Assembly (NCBI GenBank): GCA_031259625.1
Contig: JAIRLG010000044.1
Location: 1 to 7,636 of the forward strand
Direction: 5' to 3'
DNA from: Puniceicoccales bacterium
Lineage (GTDB): Bacteria; Verrucomicrobiota; Verrucomicrobiae; Opitutales; LL51
Length of the DNA stretch: 7,636 nucleotides
Made by a program: the position numbers and the translations under genes. The notes beneath the pieces are model-generated. The model saw only the letters and a program-made list of their open reading frames with translations. It did not search any database and was not told the DNA's origin. The first letter of the stretch is position 1, and the number at the start of each line of letters is the position of its first letter. Positions 4,064-7,636 of this stretch are shown here, piece by piece.

Positions 4064-7054
4064 CTACCCATGGCGCCCGCAGCACTTCTTGTACTTCTTC
4101 CCGCTGCCGCAGGGACAGGCCTCGTTGCGCCCGACACTCCTGTCGTGCAGCGAGCGCACCTGGGCGACCGACTCCAGGGCCCGCTGGACGATTTTCTCCT
4201 CCTGAGGCGGGCGGACGGGACTCCTCTCCGCCCGGGTTTCGAGTCTCCTGCCCTCCCCGCTCTCCTCCCGGTCAGCAGGACTGCCGGCGCCGGACACCGA
4301 CGGACGACGGGAGAGGCGGTCCAACATGCCCTGTAAATAGTCCACGTGCGTGGCGGTGCGGAAAAGCCGCTTGCAGACCTCTTGGCGGATTTGGCCCAGC
4401 AAGTTTTCGAAGAAATGATAGGCTTCATTCTTGTACTCATTCAGCGGATCCTTCTGGCCATAGCCGCGCAGCATGACGCTGCGGCGCAATTCCTCCATCT
4501 CCGTCAAATGGTTCTGCCAGTGGTGGTCGATGGACTGCAGGAGCACGTGCTGCTCCAGGAAGGGCAGGGCTTCGGGCGAGACCTCCATCTCCGCCTTGAT
4601 CCGGTAGGCCTCGCGGATGGCCTCCAGGACGTGGTGCCCGATGGCCTCGTTGTCCGGCAGAGCCTCGAGGGCTTCCCGCTTCAGGCCGATGGGGAAGTGG
4701 ACATTGACCCAGTAGAGAAAATTTTCCAGCGCCGGGTCCTCCCGCCCCTCTCCGATGCCGTCCAGCTGCCGCCGGAGCTCCTCCTCGATGAACTCGAAGA
4801 TCAATTCGCAGCTCGAAGGCTCCTGCAGGACGCGGTTCCGGAGCTCGTAGATGATGCTGCGCTGCCGGTTGAGCACATCGTCGTACTGCAGCAGGCGACG
4901 GCGTTGGGAGTAGTTGAAGGCCTCGATTTTCTTCTGGGCCGATTCGATGGAGCGGTTCAGAAGCGGGTGCTCCAGCACTTCGCCCTCCTTGAAGCTGCGG
5001 TCGAGGATATGGGCGACGGGGCCGTTGCCGGCGAAGAGCCGCATCAGGTCATCCTCCAGCGAGACGAAGAACTTGGAAACCCCAGGGTCGCCCTGGCGGG
5101 CGCAGCGGCCGCGCAGCTGTCGGTCGACGCGGCGCGACTCGTGGCGCTCCGAGCCGATGACCATAAGCCCGCCGCAGGCAGCCACTCCTTCGCCCAAACG
5201 GATGTCGGTGCCGCGGCCGGCCATGTTGGTGGCGATGGTCACCGCTCCCTTCTGCCCCGCAGCGGCGACGATATTGGCCTCCTGCTCGTGGAATTTCGCG
5301 TTCAGCACGGTGTGGGGGATGCGCTCGTGCTTGAGCATGCGGCTGAGCAATTCTGAGGCCTCGACGGAGGCAGTACCGAGCAGGATCGGCTGGCCACGCC
5401 CGTGGGCCTCCTTGACCTCCTCGATGATGGCGTGGTACTTCTCCCGCCGTGTCTTGTAGATGGTATCGTTGCGGTCTTCCCGTATGCAGGGCCGGTTGGT
5501 CGGGATGGCCATGACCGAGAGCTTGTAGATGTCGAAGAACTCCTGTGCCTCGGTTTCCGCCGTACCGGTCATGCCGGCGAGCTTCTGGTACATCCGAAAA
5601 TAATTCTGAATCGTAATGGTGGCGTAGGTCTTGGACTCGCCTTCGATCTTCAGGTTTTCCTTGGCTTCGACCGCCTGGTGTAGACCCTCGTTCCAGCGCC
5701 GGCCCGGCAAGGCCCGGCCGGTATTCTCATCGACGATGACCACTTTCCCATCCTGGACGACGTAGTTCTCGTCGCGGTTGAAGAGGCTGTAGGCCCGGAG
5801 CAATTGCTGCAGGCAGTGGATGCGCTCGCTCTTGACGACGAACTCCTCCTCGGCCACCTGTTTCTGCTTCTGGCGAGCCTCCCCGTCCAGCGAGGGATTT
5901 CCGTCGATGTCGGAAAAAATGGCCGGCAGGTCGGGGATGACGAAGGCATTGGGATCCTGCGGGTAGAGCGTCTGGCGCCCCTTTTCGGAGAGATCTGACT
6001 GGTTGTTGTGCTCGTCGATGGAGAAGAAGAGGGCCTCTTTCATCTCGAAGCGCTTCTCGCGGTTGACCTCGCTGCCCAGCTCCAGGTCGAATTTGTCGAA
6101 CTGCTTCCGGAAAGTCCCGTTTTCCAGGAGCCGCAGGAACTGGCGGTTCTTGGGCATGCCGTGCTTGACCTTCCAGAGTCGCTCATAGGCCTCCTCGTCC
6201 TGGGCATTGGCCTCCAGGCGATCCTTGGCCTCCTCGACCAGCTGGTTGCAGAGCCGGGTCTGCTGGGCGACGAGCTGCTCCACCATCGGCTTCAGTTCGC
6301 GGAAGGGCGCCTCGTTCTGCTCCTCGGCCAGACCGGAGATGATCAAGGGCGTGCGGGCTTCGTCGATCAGGATGGAGTCGATTTCATCCACGATGCAGTA
6401 GTAGTGGTCGCGCTGCACCTGGTCTTCGGCCCGGTGGGTCATGCCATTGTCCCGCAGGTAGTCGAAGCCGAACTCGGAGGAAGTGCCGTAGGTGATGGAA
6501 CAGGCGTAGGCCTGCTGCCGCTCCAGGGAATTCATCCCATTCTGGATGCAGCCCACCGTCAGGCCGAGGCTTTTGAAGAGGTAGCCCATCCACTCGGAGT
6601 CGCGCTTGGCCAGGTAATCGTTCACGGTGGCCAGCTGGCAGTTCTTCCCCGTCAAGCTGTTCAGGTAGAGCGGCAGGGTGGCGACTAAAGTTTTCCCCTC
6701 ACCGGTGGCCATTTCGGCGATCTTGTTCTCGTGCAGCGCGATGCCGCCCAGGAGCTGCACATCGTAGTGGATCATGTCCCAAGTGATCTCGTGCTCGCAG
6801 ACGATGATGGGCTTGCCGTAGAGCCGTCGGGCCGCATTTTTTACGGCGGCAAAGGCTTCGGGCAGCAGTTTATCGAGCGACTCACCCTTCCGGTGGCGCT
6901 CCATGAATTCCTGGGTCTTGGCCATGAGCTCCTCGTCCGTGAGGGACTGGTACTGCTCCTCGAAGCGATGGATCGCCTGGACTCTCGGCTGGCATTGCTT
7001 GCAGAACTTGCGGTAGTGCCGACCGGAAAAGAAGCGAAAGAGCTGGCTGAACAT
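4064..7054 (-). CDS. secA: Protein translocase motor ATPase SecA
   Basis: SecA binds preproteins and the SecYEG channel and drives export across the inner membrane with ATP. The 996-residue protein is full length. Motifs in order: Walker A MATGEGKT (115-122), TYGTSSEFGFDYLRDN (188-203), VDEIDSILIDEARTPLIISG (222-241), the preprotein cross-linking region to about residue 430, KLAGMTGTAETE (491-502), GTASVEAS (560-567), ATNMAGRGTDI (608-618), motif VI RRVDRQLRGRCARQGDPG (641-658), and the C-terminal zinc motif C-x-C-x8-CC (980, 982, 991, 992). Between the two halves of the first nucleotide domain is an enlarged region with SIDEHNN (345-351). That region and the CAR in motif VI, in place of SGR, resemble SecA of chlamydiae and verrucomicrobia. 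The start has a GGAGAG ribosome binding site (7060-7065) five bases upstream. I find no clear promoter in the upstream spacer. Confidence 0.98.
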   Translation of the reverse strand: MFSQLFRFFSGRHYRKFCKQCQPRVQAIHRFEEQYQSLTDEELMAKTQEFMERHRKGESLDKLLPEAFAAVKNAARRLYGKPIIVCEHEITWDMIHYDVQLLGGIALHENKIAEMATGEGKTLVATLPLYLNSLTGKNCQLATVNDYLAKRDSEWMGYLFKSLGLTVGCIQNGMNSLERQQAYACSITYGTSSEFGFDYLRDNGMTHRAEDQVQRDHYYCIVDEIDSILIDEARTPLIISGLAEEQNEAPFRELKPMVEQLVAQQTRLCNQLVEEAKDRLEANAQDEEAYERLWKVKHGMPKNRQFLRLLENGTFRKQFDKFDLELGSEVNREKRFEMKEALFFSIDEHNNQSDLSEKGRQTLYPQDPNAFVIPDLPAIFSDIDGNPSLDGEARQKQKQVAEEEFVVKSERIHCLQQLLRAYSLFNRDENYVVQDGKVVIVDENTGRALPGRRWNEGLHQAVEAKENLKIEGESKTYATITIQNYFRMYQKLAGMTGTAETEAQEFFDIYKLSVMAIPTNRPCIREDRNDTIYKTRREKYHAIIEEVKEAHGRGQPILLGTASVEASELLSRMLKHERIPHTVLNAKFHEQEANIVAAAGQKGAVTIATNMAGRGTDIRLGEGVAACGGLMVIGSERHESRRVDRQLRGRCARQGDPGVSKFFVSLEDDLMRLFAGNGPVAHILDRSFKEGEVLEHPLLNRSIESAQKKIEAFNYSQRRRLLQYDDVLNRQRSIIYELRNRVLQEPSSCELIFEFIEEELRRQLDGIGEGREDPALENFLYWVNVHFPIGLKREALEALPDNEAIGHHVLEAIREAYRIKAEMEVSPEALPFLEQHVLLQSIDHHWQNHLTEMEELRRSVMLRGYGQKDPLNEYKNEAYHFFENLLGQIRQEVCKRLFRTATHVDYLQGMLDRLSRRPSVSGAGSPADREESGEGRRLETRAERSPVRPPQEEKIVQRALESVAQVRSLHDRSVGRNEACPCGSGKKYKKCCGRHG

Positions 7055-7156
7055 GGTGACTCTCCAGAGCTAAAAGCTGAATGGGAAGGAATCTCCAGAA
7101 CCGGACACGGCTGGCAATCTTTTTCCAAAAAGAGCTGGATTTGTCCCGAGATTTTA

Positions 7157-7220
7157 CCTAGAATACTCGGCGCTGGGGTGTACGTAGGAAGGGCCAACAT
7201 GTTTCATTCCTAAAATACTC
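7157..7220 (+). repeat. Two copies of CCTARAATACTC
   Basis: CCTAGAATACTC (7157-7168) and CCTAAAATACTC (7209-7220) differ at one base and start 52 nt apart. Each contains a good -10-like hexamer on the plus strand, TAGAAT (7159-7164) or TAAAAT (7211-7216), but no -35 match at 16 to 18 nt. They could be paired promoters for the RNA downstream or a regulator's binding sites. Confidence 0.4.
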
Positions 7221-7222
7221 TC

Positions 7223-7353
7223 GGGGACCAGGACTCGTCTCTGGCTGCCAGGCCGGCATCACGTCCGGAAGGCAAAAGGTTGCGATTCGGTACCCACCTG
7301 TGAAGGCTAGAGGTAAGGAACCGGCCCCGACTACGGCATCCTGGCCTTGTTTT
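7223..7353 (+). ncRNA. Candidate structured small RNA (6S-like?)
   Basis: The ends pair: GGGG-A-CCAGGA (7223-7233) with TCCTGGCCTT (7339-7348), ten pairs with one bulged A and two terminal G-T pairs, followed by TTGTTTT. Inside lie CGT/ACG (7236-7238 with 7333-7335), an asymmetric bubble, GGCCGG/CCGGCC (7251-7256 with 7321-7326) and two hairpins. The first (7265-7290) stacks CCG-AA/TTCGG on GCAA/TTGC. The second (7291-7315) has TACC/GGTA and CCT-GTGA-AGG. A -10-like TAAAAT ends six bases before the first G. From memory, GTCCGGAAGGCAAAAG, TGCGA and the closing ACTACGGCATC resemble the 3' half of E. coli 6S RNA, but the long apical arm is missing. It could instead be a leader or a chance fold. 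Confidence 0.35.
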
Positions 7354-7398
7354 GGGTTTCAATTGCAGAGGAAGGTACTCTTTCAAGCAAGTGAAAAC

Positions 7399-7442
7399 TT
7401 GCGCCAAGGCGATGGTGATGTATTATTTATAACTAGGAGAGG
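7399..7442 (+). promoter_or_regulatory. Promoter and ribosome binding site of the right-edge gene
   Basis: TTGCGC (7399-7404) and TATTAT (7421-7426) are 16 nt apart, giving a start near 7433. AGGAGAGG (7435-7442) is a strong Shine-Dalgarno sequence at proper distance from the ATG at 7447. The -35 box overlaps the right arm of a perfect hairpin, GCAAGT-GAAA-ACTTGC (7387-7402), an inverted repeat placed where a regulator could bind. Confidence 0.55.
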
Positions 7443-7446
7443 TGGG

Positions 7447-7636
7447 ATGGGAGATAAACCTATATTTGTTGATTCTGGCAATAAGCCTCCGCCCGTTCAT
7501 CCGGTACGGAGATCAGGACAGCCATCGAATCCTATGCGAGTTGCCGCAGAACTTCATCCAAGACCGCCAAGTGGTACTGAGGATACATCGCCTCCAGCTT
7601 CACATCAATCATTGGAAGACCGTGTAGAAGGTTCGG
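7447..7636 (+). CDS. Proline-rich protein of unknown function, 5' end only
   Basis: The frame opens at an ATG with an excellent ribosome binding site and stays open for 63 codons to the window edge, so the gene is truncated on the right. The protein starts MGDKPIFVDSGNKPPPVHPV and goes on with repeated proline, serine, glutamine and acidic residues (PSNP, HPRPPSGTEDTSPPASHQ). That composition points to a disordered N-terminal region. There is no signal peptide and no membrane segment in the visible part. Codons are more A- and T-ending than in secA or clpX, which may mean recent acquisition or weak selection. I do not recognise the family. A competing frame from a GTG at 7442 has poorer ribosome binding site spacing and closes within the window. 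Confidence 0.6.
   Translation, partial: MGDKPIFVDSGNKPPPVHPVRRSGQPSNPMRVAAELHPRPPSGTEDTSPPASHQSLEDRVEGS

Larger units (their letters stand above)
7055..7446. other. 392-nt spacer upstream of secA
   Basis: This spacer separates secA from a divergent plus-strand gene and is visibly less G+C-rich than the genes to its left. It holds the secA ribosome binding site, a small hairpin TCTTTTT-CC-AAAAAGA (7118-7133), a 12-nt direct repeat (7157-7168 and 7209-7220), a candidate structured RNA (7223-7353), a GAAA-loop hairpin GCAAGT/ACTTGC (7387-7402) and the promoter and ribosome binding site of the right-edge gene. Open frames inside it lack any domain and I did not call them. Confidence 0.6.

Noticed and set aside
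7258..7285. SRP (4.5S) RNA core, because of GTCCGGAAGG
   Set aside because: The following bases depart from the conserved AGCAGCC and the flanks do not pair into the long SRP hairpin.
7442..7627. 61-codon frame starting GTG at 7442
   Set aside because: The ribosome binding site runs into the GTG, whereas it is well placed for the ATG at 7447, whose frame stays open to the edge.

Overview
The window is a G+C-rich bacterial chromosome segment with two tRNA genes, five complete protein genes and the start of a sixth. SecA points to the Planctomycetes-Verrucomicrobia-Chlamydiae (PVC) group, most likely a Verrucomicrobiota-type organism. It carries the PVC-like motif VI variant RGRCAR and an insertion reading SIDEHNN...LSEKG, both of which I recall from chlamydial and verrucomicrobial SecA. 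This placement rests on memory of family sequences, not on a search.

Layout: tRNA-Gly(GCC) (4-79, minus) and tRNA-Leu(UAG) (501-585, plus) diverge from a 420-nt spacer. That spacer holds a tandem 39-nt repeat followed directly by a 100-nt nested palindrome that can fold as a cloverleaf. After tRNA-Leu come terminator-like hairpins and a diverged ~40-nt repeat. Next is a DoxX-like membrane protein gene (786-1235, minus), divergent from a DUF167/YggU gene and an RsuA/RluB-type 23S rRNA pseudouridine synthase gene (1282-2662, plus), which look co-transcribed. The DUF167 gene ends in a 66-bp in-frame duplication. The rluB tail holds three 24-bp repeats followed by a second cloverleaf palindrome. 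rluB converges on clpX with overlapping stop codons.

clpX (2659-4005, minus) and secA (4064-7054, minus) are complete housekeeping genes in the same direction: the AAA+ unfoldase of the ClpXP protease and the motor ATPase of Sec protein export. clpX has its own good promoter, so close to the ATG that its mRNA should be leaderless or nearly so. secA has a Shine-Dalgarno sequence.

Upstream of secA, on the plus strand, lies a candidate structured RNA of about 130 nt (7223-7353). It has a -10-like box exactly upstream, a closing stem and a T-rich end. Parts of it resemble the 3' half of 6S RNA as I remember it, but this is unproven. A promoter and a strong ribosome binding site then start a proline-rich unknown protein that runs off the right edge.

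The most unusual theme is the composite 'tandem repeat + four-way palindrome' element. It occurs twice with quite different sequence but the same architecture, once between tRNA genes and once in frame inside a coding tail.
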